Assembly: GCA_947069175.1 (NCBI GenBank)
Contig: CAMTDV010000023.1
Span: 89,898,240 to 89,962,239, forward strand
DNA length: 64,000 nt
Reading direction: 5' to 3'
Origin: Scalesia atractyloides
Lineage: Eukaryota; Streptophyta; Magnoliopsida; Asterales; Asteraceae
Position numbers and translations under genes: made by a program. Below, piece after piece: positions 24,026 through 36,500 of the stretch (positions are counted from its first letter, which is position 1; every line of letters begins with the position of its first letter). Below the pieces are notes generated by a model. That model worked only from the letters and a program-made list of their open reading frames with translations. It was not told the DNA's origin and ran no database searches.

Positions 24026-24604
24026 GGTTCAATTATGTCGGTTACAGTCTGGTTCTTTGCTCACCCGTTTCAAAACACCCAAGCATTAAAATGTTTTTGG
24101 TAAAATAATTAAAACGATAGGATGTTTCGAGTTTGAGTGGACCGACAAATCAAAAAATTATAATATAGCAATCCATGGGCATGGAGCCAAGGAGCAGATT
24201 TGACTCGGCATAACCTAAACAATACATCCAATACTATAATGCTAAAAAAAACAAGGGTGAGCTAGAAAAACTGACAAACTGGACTGTAAAAAAAGGAACC
24301 AATTAACTGAATCAATTTTTGAACTTTTTATCACCATTTTTCTATTTCTGAGTTCATTTCTTGGGATAGATAAAAATGTGAAATAACAAATCGAACCGGT
24401 TCTGTTTCTGAGTTTAGTTCTTGGGATAGATAAAAATGTGAAATAACGAAATCAAATCAATATATTAACCAAAGCTATATTGTAACCAAACTGAACGACT
24501 TAACCTACTCGAATCACATCCAACCGAACCGAACTCAACCACACCAAACTAAACCTAACCAAACCAGACGTACAATATATTTTCTTCACTTTTATTAATT
24601 GTAG

Positions 24605-24661
<57 letters not shown>

Positions 24662-24900
24662 TGTACCCAAACTCATAAGAAAGAAATTTTCTTAGGTTGT
24701 TAAAGAAAGAACACGTATTCTTAAAGCATAAATTTGTATCAATTTTGGGCCAACTTGGTCAGGCCCATACGAATAAATATAAGCCCAGTAGTGGGTTAAC
24801 CATGTCAATTTTAGGCCAACTTGGTCAGGCCGTGACACCAAAATATAAGCCCAATAGTCGGAAAAAATAATACCATAATTAAGTAATTAATAGCCATTCA
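24026..24900. other. Gene-free spacer with an (AT)n tract and a short tandem duplication
   Basis: It contains a long (AT)n microsatellite at about 24606-24656 and two copies of a segment with GGCCAACTTGGTCAGGCC (near 24748 and 24817). No gene is seen. Confidence 0.7.
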
Positions 24901-25055
24901 AGTTTTGCACGAGTGGTAAAGACTTTTAACTCTTATGGAGAAGATGAGAGTTCGACTCGTAATGGTAGATTATTACTATTATTATTATTATTATGATTAT
25001 GATTATGATTATGATTATGATTATGATTATCATTATCATTATCATTATCATCATC
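24897..25055 (+). mobile_element. tRNA-derived SINE-like fragment with ATT/GATTAT tail
   Basis: GCACGAGTGGTAAAGAC resembles a Pol III box A and GAGTTCGACTCG a box B, about 40 bases apart as in tRNA-derived SINEs. A run of ATT, GATTAT and CATTAT repeats follows (about 24968-25055). No duplication was found at the ends, so the boundaries are approximate. Confidence 0.4.
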
Positions 25056-27058
25056 AATGTAGAACTAAAAGATGAGACTTTTAACTCTTATGGTAATTTA
25101 ACCCCCAATGTTTAAGTTATTAAACAAAACTGATTAAAACATAATATGCGAATTTACTAGCCATAAACGGGCATTCGATTGATTCCATTTCGGACCAAGC
25201 GGTAATAATTTACCGTATCCCAAGCCCATATAGGGAAAATAAGTCGAGAGTATTTACCTGAGCTAGTCTTCTTTTAGATTTTAATAACTCAGCCGTATAC
25301 AAAAGTACTTAAGTGCAGATAGCATTTACCGGCAAGGCTCTAGTCTGGATTATTGCATAAGCTAACCAATTAAATACTATCGGTCTTTATTTAAGTCGTA
25401 GACTTAGACCGAATAGTGTACATGACCAATACGTATATCGCTTGATTAACGATGATCGGATAGAATGTAGTTTAACCCGACAAGTACTTGACTTGTATAA
25501 TGTGGGTAAACTATAAACATTCTGGATTTTGAACTTAAATGACAAGGTTAAACCCTTTTCGGTTAATTTTCGTAAAATAGTCATATATACTTAATCGTAC
25601 GCATAAAAGCGGTATCATGTAACCGGATAAGTCATGGACAAGTTCTATATGCCATTATGTTTTAAATAAGTTAAAATATCAGTAAGATATCAATTTACAT
25701 GCCCAATAAGGTTTTAAAACGAAACCATGCCTCATAAGGGCATTTCAGTAATTATATACCGTATAAAAGGAACTTGAATATAATTTAAGTTTATAATCAA
25801 AGTATTCTGGAAAACAGTTTATTCATGATATAATATCAGTAGGATATTAATTATGTGTGTGTTTTATCTTTTATGACCAAACTATGCACCGAAGGGGCAT
25901 TTTGATCATTTCACACATAGTTTATAAATTATTTGGGATTCCCGAGTTCATATTATGTACCTACTGTAATTATGTTTAAAATAAGTTTGAATATCAGTAG
26001 GTAACAAGTTTTGGTCCATTAATATGGTTTAAAACCATACTATGCGCCGAAACGACGCTTATGTCGTAAAATGACGATTTACGCGATATTTAATGAAAAT
26101 TGTTGTTACGGTCTGATAAAAATGTTTTAGATATGTTATTTAATATAACATATCAGTAGGTAAAAGATTTACCTTGAAAAGATATGATTAAAACCGTTTT
26201 ATAAGCCATAGGGGCTTAATCGTCACTTATCGGCATAATACAAGGACTTGTTTAAAACTCAGTTTATAATCTGTTTTAACATCCAAAATAATCCTACTTA
26301 TAACATTACATCAGGAGGTAACTTAATTTCAAGTTCATTATCTTTAAAACCTTGTTTTATGTAAAAAGGTCATTTTAGTCAAAATTGCATAATTACGGAA
26401 CTTGCGCATAAACTCAGATTCTGATTATGATCATGTAATATAACCTCAGAGGGTTATGCTACATTATATTACGATCATAATACAACTTTAGATCAGTAGC
26501 TAACTAATCTATATCGGGTCAGAATCGAAAGTCAAAGCAGAAGTCAAACTTCGCGACTTTCGGTTGCGAACCGACCACTGAAATTGATGAGCTGAACATG
26601 TTCATACATGTTCAAATAATTATTGTCAACTTGTTTAAATGTCAAAACAGGTTTCATAACATATATAATATCAATTTATGATTTTTTCCGAAAAATAGCC
26701 TGTTTGACTATTTAATATTATAACTTTGACCCGTCAATTGGTCTAGTAAACGTGATCTTCAAGAGGTGCCCTTTATAGGGAATTACACCTACCTTATTAC
26801 GATCACTTAGCCATGTTTGTTACGAACAATGGCTGGACCGTAATGGTCTTATCCGAAAGTCAAGGCGTTTTCCGAAAAACGCTTCACTTTTGGCTATAGA
26901 AGCCTATAAACGAAAATGCACAAAGAGGGAACACTTACCAGTGATTCCTAGAGTGCAAAAGAACTATGTTGGATGCTCGTTTCAGTTAGGAACTTGCAGA
27001 GGAGGGAGAAGAGATGAGAATGAGAAAGGTGCAAGTTGGAATTGTGAACTTGAACACC

Positions 27059-27066
27059 TATTTATA
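27059..27066 (-). promoter_or_regulatory. TATA box of the minus-strand LTR
   Basis: TATAAATA on the minus strand precedes a CT-rich tract, consistent with an LTR promoter in this orientation. Confidence 0.45.
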
Positions 27067-27554
27067 GTTGGAGAGCTTGAAGGAGGTGATGCCAGGTGTT
27101 TAGGGGTGTAAGAGGGAGCTTACAAGTGTCCCAAAACGTGGCATAGATGATTACAAGTCCATAGTTTCGAAAACATGGTTTTTTGGCAACATGTGTGGAG
27201 GCCAAGCAAACTTTCTGCAGCAGAGGGCTTCTCGTGCCCCGCGAGAGACGCAGACCAAGTCTCTCGCGGCCCGCGACCGCCCCTTAGCCAGTTTCAAACA
27301 TTGACACTTTTAACCTCTTAACTTAATAAAGCTTCTAAAAACTTTCTAAAACACCTTTTTGGCATATTTAGCCCTCCGTAGCCAATGCTTGGCATACCCG
27401 GAATTATGCCCGGACATTTTCGAGCTCTCGGTTCGTTAAAAGGTCACTCAGAGGTATAAATTAACATGTTGGCACTTTTAATCCCTCCATTATCCAACTT
27501 TCGTATATTAATGGATTTAATCACTCTCGTCCAACAACGGAACATATGAGAGTT

Positions 27555-27790
27555 AGGACTTTATAAAGGATCACTTAGAGGCTCAGTATAAGCATGTTGA
27601 CTCTGATGTCACTCAGAGGCTACGCATGTTGACACAACGGTCACTCAGAGTTTAAGCATGTTGACACTAATGGTCACTCAGAGGCTATGTTTTACGCATG
27701 ACGACACTAATGGTCGTTCAGAGGCTAGGTTTATGCATGTTGACATCAGAAAGTCATTCAGAGGCTCAGTTTGAGCATGTTGTCACTTTT
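27555..27790. repeat. Degenerate tandem repeat, TCACTCAGAGGCT unit
   Basis: The motif (G)TCACTCAGAGGCT followed by GCATGTTGACAC recurs at least six times with a spacing of about 35-45 bases, inside the upstream part of the LTR. Confidence 0.75.
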
Positions 27791-27872
27791 AGTCCATATT
27801 AGTCTCTAACAGACTATATTAAAAATACAACACGTGTCACTATACTGTTGGACACGATTTTACAGGGTGTTA

Positions 27873-28900
27873 CACCAACTCATTGAGTTTGGAGACTTCA
27901 GCACCCATCCGTTCTGTCAATTCATTAAACTGCTGATTTTGGACATCATTCAAATTAATGGACTCATATGCTCCCCCACCTGTGGTGGTTGTATCAGTAG
28001 GTATTTGTGGCTTTTTAGTTATAGAAATACTTCCAGATGCCCCTTTTTCTTGGCACTAGGGACTTCCAGCAATTTAGTTATCCAGTACTTTAACAGCATG
28101 GAGTAGCTCTGTTGTTATTGCCTGCAAAGTGGTCTTAGCTATGTTCTCATTGTCTTCTTGAAAACCAATGGGTTTTTTCAAGAATAGTGGAAGCCACCAC
28201 TGCAATCACCTAATCAGGATTTACCTGAGATGGATGAGCCTCTTCCTCGAATGGGTAAGGATCAGATACCATATATACTAGGGCTATGTTCTGTGGCTCC
28301 ATCTCTGTGATTTGTGGTTGAGATGTGCCCTTTTGGTGATACATTGGATGATCTACATTCATGAGTCTTTTTACAATAGTGTTGGTTAGGTCAGCTTGGT
28401 TGGTTGGAGGCACTAGAGACCCTAGTGAAAAAGTAACTAAAGTCTCTTGCTGAGTTTGTGTTTCAGCCTGACTCTCAGGGACCTCAACTTCATGAGTAGT
28501 CTTTGTTTTGGTTTTTTATGAGGGGGTGGATGAGGATTTAGACTTAGAGGCTTTAGAAGTTTTTTGTGCTTAAGACTTCTTCCTCTTTTTGGTGATGGTC
28601 ACTATGGTTTCCTCAGGGATGGGGTTCGTTGTTGCTCTTCAACTGCAGGGTTTGTTGTTGCTCTTTAAGTGCTGGCTGTGAAGGGTCACTGTCCTGCATA
28701 GCCTCAGCCTCTTCTTCAACAGTTTTGGTTCAGTTTTGACCTTTCCCATCCTTATAAAAGTTTGAGCTAAAAGTGTTTTGATGGGAGGGATCGCACCCCT
28801 CTTGTATAGTTTATCAGGCAATTCTATTTCTAGTATTGTCATGATAAGTCTAGGGTACATAAAAAATATTAAAGTTGATCTTATATAACACAACAATTAC
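27873..28900 (-). pseudogene. Degenerate retroelement coding remnant
   Basis: Minus-strand translation gives broken frames rich in Q, K, S and T. Near 28800-28860 it reads MYPRLIMTILEIELPDKLYK, which resembles the YPRF/L segment of proteins that accompany plant LTR retrotransposons. Stops and frameshifts interrupt it. It abuts the LTR end at 27872 and was probably the insertion target. The family assignment is from memory and weak. Confidence 0.4.
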
Positions 28901-29412
28901 CATAGCCTCGTCCAATCATACACTGTCATGTCAATTCTACATCCAAGTATTCAAGAATCATCAAAACACTGGTGACGTCTAACCACAGGTATCCTAAACT
29001 TTTTTTAATTTAAACAAATTAAATGTAATGAAAATTTAAAGGTTTAAAAGAAATTGGGTTTATAAAGGTTTAAAAGGAATTGACTTTATTTTAAATAGTG
29101 AACGACTTATTTTAAGACCGTTGTACGGTCAAATTGTTACATTGTTTCAGCGGCAAAGAGTAGTCGCAAGCACAAGCCCCATGGGCTGGGAGCGGTGTTG
29201 CCTAGCAGCTTCAAGCCCTAATTGGGTTTGCCTCATGGGACCCACCCGTCCCCCTTACAGCTTGAAGAAAAAAGTAGAAAAAAAATAGATATCCATTTAT
29301 TTCTACATTTTAAAGTCGTGTCATCTTGAAAATATCAGAGGAACTCATACAAATCGTCGAGTTGATAATAATCATAAATAGGCTGCTTCCTATGGTTTCA
29401 CCTAAAATATAT
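28901..29412. other. Gene-free spacer
   Basis: AT-rich DNA with one GC-richer island (about 29150-29275, CCCATGGGCTGGGAGCGG and flanks) that I cannot assign. No gene is seen. Confidence 0.5.
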
Positions 29413-29750
29413 TGTTATGGACTGAAACTATTCTAAGGTATGAGACTTGTCGTACATCGGTTGTATGAGCAACCAATGTAGAGTTTATATACCAAATAGG
29501 CTCTTTCACCCATCAAACTAATATTTTGGGTTGAGTTCTCTTGTTTGGTATTTAACATTAGCATCAGAGTCAAACTCAGAGTGGTTGCCTAGAAGGAGTC
29601 AGTCGTGACCAACGAGGACGTTGGCCTTTAAGGAGGGTCGATTATTATGCACTGAAACCGTTATGTAAAGTATGAGACTTGTCCTACATCGATTATATGG
29701 GCATCCAATGTGGGGTTTATATACCAAATGGGCTCTCTCACCAACCAAAC
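29413..29750 (+). mobile_element. TRIM-like miniature LTR retrotransposon, 3' LTR truncated
   Basis: A first terminal repeat (29413-29557) and a second truncated one (29643-29750) share GTATGAGACTTGTC, TACATCG, CCAATGT and TTTATATACCAAAT in the same order. Between them are only 85 bases. These begin with a PBS-like GCATCAGAGTC (29561) and end with the purine tract AAGGAGGG (about 29630). Size, order and absence of coding sequence fit a TRIM. The right repeat is cut where a poly-G-containing element begins. Confidence 0.65.
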
Positions 29751-30281
29751 CAGGGGCGCATCTTAAGAGGGGCCCGGGGGGGGGGGGGGGGGGAGGGGGG
29801 AGATCCCCCGAACTTTTCGCTCAGTAGTGTTATATATGTAGTTTTCGTATAGAAATTTTTGGGTATATACGTTTTCGACCCCCCGGTTCTATAGAAATTT
29901 TTGGATATATACGTTTTCGACCACTCCCCCGTCGAAAACGTCAAGCTTCGCCATTGTACCAGAGTATAAGTAATCGTGTTCCATAAATATTTAGAATTGT
30001 CTTTTATTAGACGTCTAACTAGACTCTCAAAATATAACGCTAGCTCATACACACACCCATTCACATGTGTACGTATTTATAAGATTTTTTGGGCAGATTT
30101 CTTTGGATTTTATATCTAAAACAATGTTCTTCATGTTCTAACTAAACATAGATGTCCATATATAGATTCTCATAGAACTTACATTACAACATGTAAAAGA
30201 AAAACTAAAACCCATAAACAAGAAATAAAGACAAGACTTATGTTTGGTGTTAATATTAAAACAAAGCAACATCACTAATGG
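29751..30281. other. MITE-like debris with a poly-G run; 3' flank of the SAM gene
   Basis: It begins CAGGGGCGCATC, similar to hAT-type MITE ends elsewhere in the window, and contains an 18-base G run (29776-29793). The segment TATAGAAATTTTTGG plus TATATACGTTTTCGACC occurs twice (29848 and 29890). The portion right of 30080 is probably 3' UTR of the gene on the minus strand. Confidence 0.45.
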
Positions 30282-30986
30282 TTAGGTAGGTTTCATATTC
30301 TGGAACATTAAAGACCAAAGTGAAGACACAACATCAACTTCACCACTGTTCTGCACCATGTTGTATGGAATCCCAATCTTTGGACTGTAGCCCACCACAT
30401 GATCAACTGGGCCGGAACCATTTGGCCCAGTTCTAGTGTCCATTGGGCTACCGTACATGACCATAAGGTTCTCTTGCACCTTCCTATCCAAAGGGCCCGA
30501 AATACTTAAAACCCGTTTCGGGCTCATATAACTCTCTAGTACTCTTCTATCCAACGGTCCAGATTTCATTGCTGTCTTCACTTTCTCATCATTATCCTCG
30601 TCAAACCCCATGTTCTTCCTTAGGTTACCACTGGGCCACTGTGGTCGAAACGGGTTAGGGTCGGGCTTAGGCGTGTGGACCGCACATTTGCTAGCAACAC
30701 ACCTTCCAAATCTCTTGGAAAGCAGCATTCTAGTCTTGGAAATATCCGACACGAGCTTTGAGAACCCGATCTTTGGACGGCTTCCGGTATCCCGTCGTGC
30801 TAGCGTTAGTATCTGGAGCCTGTGTTTGGCGACCGAGACTCCCATGCTTTGAAGAAACTCGTGTGTGAAGTAGTGTATGTCGCTTCTTTGTAGCTCGTTG
30901 TGCGTGAACGTTCGCCCATATTCGTAAACTAAATACGGGTCGAGGTTGGTTTTCGACAACCACGAGTACCAGTCCATGGTTACCAT
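30282..30986 (-). CDS. SAM (sterile alpha motif) domain protein
   Basis: An intact single-exon gene of 234 codons. Residues about 4-65 form a SAM domain: MDWYSWLSKT at the start, a helical core with FTHNELQRSDIHYFTHEFLQ, and the end helix MGVSVAKHRLQILTLAR. The rest is basic and low in complexity, with three copies of a short motif (SGPLDRRV, SGPLDRKV, SGPVDHVV). SAM domains mediate protein-protein oligomerisation; plant proteins of this class are largely uncharacterised, and no catalytic site is seen. The first ATG gives MVTMDWYSW; the fourth residue (start at 30977) is an equally likely initiator because related proteins, as I recall them, begin MDWYSW. An out-of-frame upstream ATG precedes it. 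It has no operon-like relation to OS9, 2.6 kb away. Confidence 0.88.
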   Translation of the reverse strand: MVTMDWYSWLSKTNLDPYLVYEYGRTFTHNELQRSDIHYFTHEFLQSMGVSVAKHRLQILTLARRDTGSRPKIGFSKLVSDISKTRMLLSKRFGRCVASKCAVHTPKPDPNPFRPQWPSGNLRKNMGFDEDNDEKVKTAMKSGPLDRRVLESYMSPKRVLSISGPLDRKVQENLMVMYGSPMDTRTGPNGSGPVDHVVGYSPKIGIPYNMVQNSGEVDVVSSLWSLMFQNMKPT

Positions 30987-31077
30987 GAGTGATGGGAAAT
31001 TGAGTCATGTAACACATATATAACATATTGATTATATAGTAACATAGTACAAAAAGTGGTCGGGGGTGGTCCTTCAT
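30730..31077 (-). promoter_or_regulatory. Upstream ORF overlapping the SAM gene start
   Basis: If transcription starts downstream of the TATA-like sequence at 31152-31160 (minus), the first ATG is at 31077, 91-100 bases before the main start. It opens a 115-codon frame that overlaps the first third of the coding region in another frame. The peptide has no recognisable domain. It could reduce translation of the main ORF, unless the 5' leader is spliced or transcription starts further downstream. Confidence 0.4.
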
Positions 31078-31170
31078 GCTTTGAATAGTGTCTTAATTGA
31101 GTTTTAATTGGTGGTTGAGAAGAACACAAAAAGTTAGTTTTATCACATTGTCATATATAAAGTGTATAGT

Positions 31171-31792
31171 GTGAGTGTTTGTGGCATTAGTTACACACAC
31201 CTAAAAGTGAGTTGTAGTTTAGTACTTTGATGTTTGAAAGTTGCATGTACTGGTTTTAGCTATGAGATATTTTTAATGGTAAAAAAAACTATTTAAAAAA
31301 AAGTATTTTTTAACATAAGTATGTATACATTTAAACTAAGAAATTAAGGATAGATTAGTGGGATAAATGTGTACATATGTTTGAAGTGGTTTTGTTTTGT
31401 TACAAAGAAGTGATTATGCCCACAATGCGTATAGCGTGGTACATTTCAAGTCTAGTCCGTTCTACACGGGGGTTCTGCCTTTTTTATTGGGTCGGCCAAT
31501 GATTTTGATTTAATTTCTCTACCACGATAAAAAGTAGGGGTCGCGTTTCGTTTTCAATTACATTTATTGGACCTTGATGAAAATAAGGGTAGTATTTTAT
31601 ATTTATATAGAATAATTATTAAGTAGAGAATCAAAATAATTGAAACATATAATTAGTATTTGAACATATTGTTTTAAGTGTGTGTCATAAATTGGATATG
31701 TAATGACCTCTCTTTGTCTCTTCAATCATATGTGATCAACACCATTATGTTATATTAATCTCTAAAATTATTTTTCGTATTAAAACACTCTC

Positions 31793-31843
<51 letters not shown>

Positions 31844-32333
31844 GGTTGTTGCATAATAAATATACTGAGTTATATTGTCTTTAAATTCTTAAACCCCAAT
31901 GAAGTTCTACTCTTAAAGTGACAACTGGTTTCATATATGATCACGTGGGTCACTTGAAGTCAATCACGTGCAATATAGGTTAGGATATTTTTAGTAGTGG
32001 GTCCAAAACTATTGTAACTAATACACTATGTATTTGAACCTTTGAATGAAAATTTTAGAAAAATACTATTGTAAATCCTTGGTATGATAAATTCATTTTA
32101 ATGATTAGAAAACATGATATCCATCTTTGGAGTTATATTGTCATATATGTTATAGTGGTCCTGGTATAATGGCCACAAAATATCATTCAAATCTCATTTA
32201 TTCTTTATTTTAAATTAAAATTAAATAAGGGTCTAAACAACACCTTTGTATAATGCATTTCAAAAGCATAAACTAATTTATATCTAATAGCAAAAGAAAA
32301 AAATGTGTGACGTAACTTCAAAAGTTCTAGTTT
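31171..32333. other. Gene-free intergenic DNA with an (AT)n tract
   Basis: Upstream flank of the SAM gene; AT-rich, with an (AT)n microsatellite at about 31796-31838. No gene is seen. Confidence 0.6.
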
Positions 32334-32341
32334 GTCTAAAG

Positions 32342-32475
32342 CAGTGGCGGATCTAGAAAACTTTCATAGGGGTAACGAAATCGAAAAAACGTAAAATTTT
32401 TCCAAAATTTACACTACCACAGGAGTGCCAAAGGGTAGCGGAGGCTATCCCTAATTATAGAGTACATCCGCCCTG
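32342..32475. mobile_element. hAT-type MITE, 134 bp
   Basis: It begins CAGTGGCGGATCTAG and ends CATCCGCCCTG, an imperfect terminal inverted repeat. It is flanked by the 8-bp duplication GTCTAAAG / ATCTAAAG (32334-32341, 32476-32483; one mismatch). It has no coding capacity. Confidence 0.75.
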
Positions 32476-32630
32476 ATCTAAAGGGAAAACAAATACGTGA
32501 AAATAAATTTATTAATAGGTGACGGATAATCGCATGGCACATGTTTATGTACAATTATTAGAACTAATTACATATATCACCAAAAATTGATTGACTTCGT
32601 AGTATTATTATTACTTGTTATACGGTTGGA

Positions 32631-32783
32631 CAGTGGCGGATCTAGAAAACATTCGTAAGGGTAACTTTTTATAAAAAAGGGTAACGAAATTGAAAAAACG
32701 TCAAAAAAGGTCAAATTTTTCCAAAATTTACACTACCGTCGGAGCGCCAAGGGGTAGCGGAGGCTAAGGTATGTCCGCCCCCG
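32631..32783. mobile_element. hAT-type MITE, 153 bp, same family
   Basis: It begins CAGTGGCGGATCTAG and ends GTCCGCCCCCG and is flanked by a perfect 8-bp duplication CGGTTGGA (32623-32630, 32784-32791). The interior closely resembles the MITE at 32342 (shared TTTCCAAAATTTACACTACC), apart from a small insertion of about 20 bases. Confidence 0.85.
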
Positions 32784-33593
32784 CGGTTGGACATTAAGAA
32801 CAATAAAAAAACTAAGATGTTGCATGTTGGGGACAAGTTTTAAACCCCTAGATCTCTAGAATAAATGCTGGACACAACAAATTAGCTAGTAGCCAATACT
32901 TAATTAAACGTGTACGGGCAATACTTTCTTTCAAAACAAATCTTGATGTCATGGAGAACCAAACACAAACATGAAATTAACGGTTGAAATGCATCTTTCA
33001 GTATATTATGAGATGTATAATCAAAGGGTTGGACCATATCCATAGTCTTATAAATGTTCATGACAAATTATTTGAATTTTTTTATAAACTTTATATAATT
33101 AATATTTTAGTGTTACGGTGAAAATATGCTAAAATGCAATATATTTTATTACAATGAATTTATATATAAATATATGCTACTAATAATAGGTGTTATTATA
33201 TACATGTTATTGCACAAATATAGTTTTATCCTTGATCTGAGTTAACTCATTGAGTCAAAACAGTTACATGCAGCGACCGCATATGGTTGCAGTTGTGGCC
33301 ATCATGCAGACGATGAATGTGGTTCAGGTTCGAAAATATACATTTAAACAGCCACAGCATGAAAAATGAAAAGAAAAAAAAACACCAAAATACACAAATG
33401 AGCACCAAACCGTCGAAATGCATATGCTTAAAAGGCGCGATTATAATATCTATGGGATTTACTATAACAATAAACAAAAACTGTACCTCAAAATATCGAT
33501 AAATCATAAAACATAATCCGATTCGGGCACAATTAATATCTCTTTGTGTTAGTTGATTTGAAGTGAAGATGGGCATGCAAAGTACATACATCT

Positions 33594-36500
33594 TTATGTT
33601 GCATACTCTTCTGAAACAGATTTTGATATCGATGGTGGTTCTTTATCGGTTACCATAGCAATCTTGTGTTCTTGAACAATGTCATCCTCCACATTCTGTT
33701 GTTTGTAATCTTTTGGGACCGGGTTACAGTTGATTGTATACCATACCGGTCTTTCCTCTTGGAACAATCTTGAAAGACGAAAATACCCATCAGGACGGGT
33801 CAAAATTACCACCTCTGCATGATAAACGAGAAAATAGAAGTGCAAAGATTAGGAAAAAAAAAACTACTTACGGGTGTTTGCAGAGCGTTGGGCAATGGAT
33901 CGTGATTGCATATTTGCATGTTGATAACTCGGTAATGGAACTAATCATCGCTCTAGGTTCTGAACACACATATCTTACCTGAAATCATGTAAGCAAACAC
34001 AAATAAACCAAACGGGTGAAGTTTATATACGATTTGAGTAAAAATGTTTCCATTAAACCTCGGTTTCTCGAGGTTCGTTTGTAAGATCACAAGTGGTTCC
34101 GTTTGTGTATTGATGAGCATGATACCTGCATTAGTTATTCAAAAAACAAGTAATAAAATATTTATACTAGTTGTTTAATTATATTTCATATAAATTAATC
34201 ATCTATGAAATTTAAGAAAAAAAAACTAAATCATTAATTAACTAGTTTTTTAGCCATAAAAGATTAACATCTATAGAGAATGATCCAATTTGACATGCGA
34301 TTACCTTTGTGACACATCTATTGAGCGAGGATCTTTTAAAGTTGAAATGTCAGATAGGTTACGGTTATAAGCAGCTGTAGCTTCAGCATCATACTCACCC
34401 AATACAAATTCTTGAACAATCTAAAAAAAATGGGTCATAGACTGCATAAAAAACCTTAACAGGATTTGTAATAAGAGATGGCACTTTTGACCCATTTACT
34501 TTTGAACGAGTTAATTTGGGTGATGTTTTATATTTAACAGGCCAAACAAGTAATATCAGAAAAGAGAGCTAGACATAAAACGGGTCAAAAGACGGCAAAC
34601 GTGTACTTTTGATGCATAAACCCCCAAAATCATTTTATTAAAAAATTAGACTGTCATTAAAGAGTAAAAATTTAATTAATAATAATATGAGATTATAAAA
34701 AAAACATAGTCCCTGTGGTTTGCACTTTGTAACACATTTAGTCCACAACCAACGAATCTAAAGGTTTTAGCATGTCCAAGTTGGGGACTAAATGCATTAC
34801 AGAATGCAAACCACAAGGACCATCCATGTACTTCTAGGGACTAAATGCGTTACAAAGTGCAAACCACAGGGACTATGCATGTACTTTTGGAAAGCTAGGG
34901 ACCAAATCCAAAATTTTAATAAACCATAGGCACCATCCGTATACTTTACACAAACTTATATTAAAAAAGTATACGTTTTTACCTTAAACCCATTTTGACC
35001 CATTACCCGACCAGTAAATGTTCAACCTCTTAACATATATATCTAGATTCATACCATGTCATCTTCTACATGAACTTGACGCAACTTCTTGTGGTAACAA
35101 AATTCATAAGACCACCACCCCTCTTGCTGCAAGAAACATCTATAAAAGTTATGCGCGCGTTCGTTTTTACCATTTTCAACTTGTATCAATGAACTGGGTC
35201 CATAGTTAATTTAATAATTTATTTTAGTTTAGTGAAGCCCCAACCCTGATTAAGCATCGGTCTTTAAGTGGTTCAAGCAGCTCGTCTGGTGTCTTTAGTT
35301 TGAATCGTTTTTTCGGTTTCCAAAATTAAGCTGGTTGTGTTTTCGTGTATGGTAGGTTTCTCAGTCTTGGGTTTCTCCACTTTTGGCAAATAACATAGAA
35401 ACTTTTCGCCGTTACTCTTTGGCATGACCACTGATTCTTGATCATCATCCTGCAAAAACATAAATTTACACCTAAGTGTATTAATATCAGAATAGTTTTA
35501 ACGCGGGTTGAAACGGTTGGGTCAGGCCAACGACACCTTTTGTTCATTTTATAAAAATTTATAACTAGTTTATGTATTAATTAAGAATTATAAACATCAG
35601 ACTGTTATAATAACAATTTACTTTTGATAATACAGGGATTTAGGGGGTTTTAAGATTTCGCTTTGAGCATTTTTCAACGTGTTTGACCAATTTGGTCAAA
35701 ACATTTTACACGTGAAAATCAAAGCGCAACCCAAATCGACCAATTTTAGGTAACGGGTTGAAATTCACACCTCTACCATGTGTGACGTTTAATATGCATA
35801 TAACTTACAGGAAGAAATGGTGAATCTTCTGTGTGGAACTCAATATCATATTTTGGTTCACGAGCGGTGCGGCTTAAGCCACCTGACAATCAACCATTCA
35901 TAAGTATTCAAAGTCTATATCAAGACATCCAGGTTATAAAGCCATAGAACTCAAGACAACTAAGTTATCTGAATATTATTACCATGGTAAATTTTGGATT
36001 CTGAATGCATGATCTTTAGTATTAGTATGAAAAAAATAAACAGACTAAATGTTTGGATATGTGTATTCTTACTCAAAGTTCATTGTCAAAATCTCTAATT
36101 TGCTTTCTAAGATAGGGATAGGCAAATCCCGTGTGCTCGACATACGCAGAAAGTTTTGATTTTTAAGGATAACATACCAACCTTAAACAAGTTAAATTCC
36201 ACTATAATTCACACTTGCATATATCTTTTTCTTTTTTAATCTGATGTGCTTAAATGAGCACACAATATTCCCCCCCCCTTCTTGACACTTCCAATCAACA
36301 TATGTTATGTGTTCAAAAAAACGGTGAGATGCTCCGACGTGTTTAGGTCTCAAAAACTGAGGCACAATGTGAGAGCTTCATGTACGCGAGGGCCGAGGCA
36401 CTAATATTGAAACCTTCTATTCTTAAGACACTTCCAATCAACAGATATGTTCTTGGTTTAAAAGAGCGTGAGGGGAGAGCTTCACGTACACGAGGCGCTA

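Larger units (their letters stand above)
25100..27872 (-). repeat. LTR of a Ty3/gypsy-like element (partial or solo)
   Basis: The minus-strand start TGTAACACCCTGTAAAATCG at 27872 is a typical gypsy LTR start. A minus-strand TATA box (TATAAATA, 27059-27066) is followed by a CT-rich leader. The distal part (27555-27790) has tandem copies of a GGTCACTCAGAGGCT unit. The left boundary is not clear (near 25100) and neither PBS nor PPT was found, so it could be a solo LTR or a truncated element. No gag-pol is seen inside. Confidence 0.55.

Noticed and set aside
28639..28896. A host gene encoding MYPRLIMTILEIELPDK
   Set aside because: The frame is short, adjacent frames are broken and the segment resembles retroelement-associated proteins; listed as debris.
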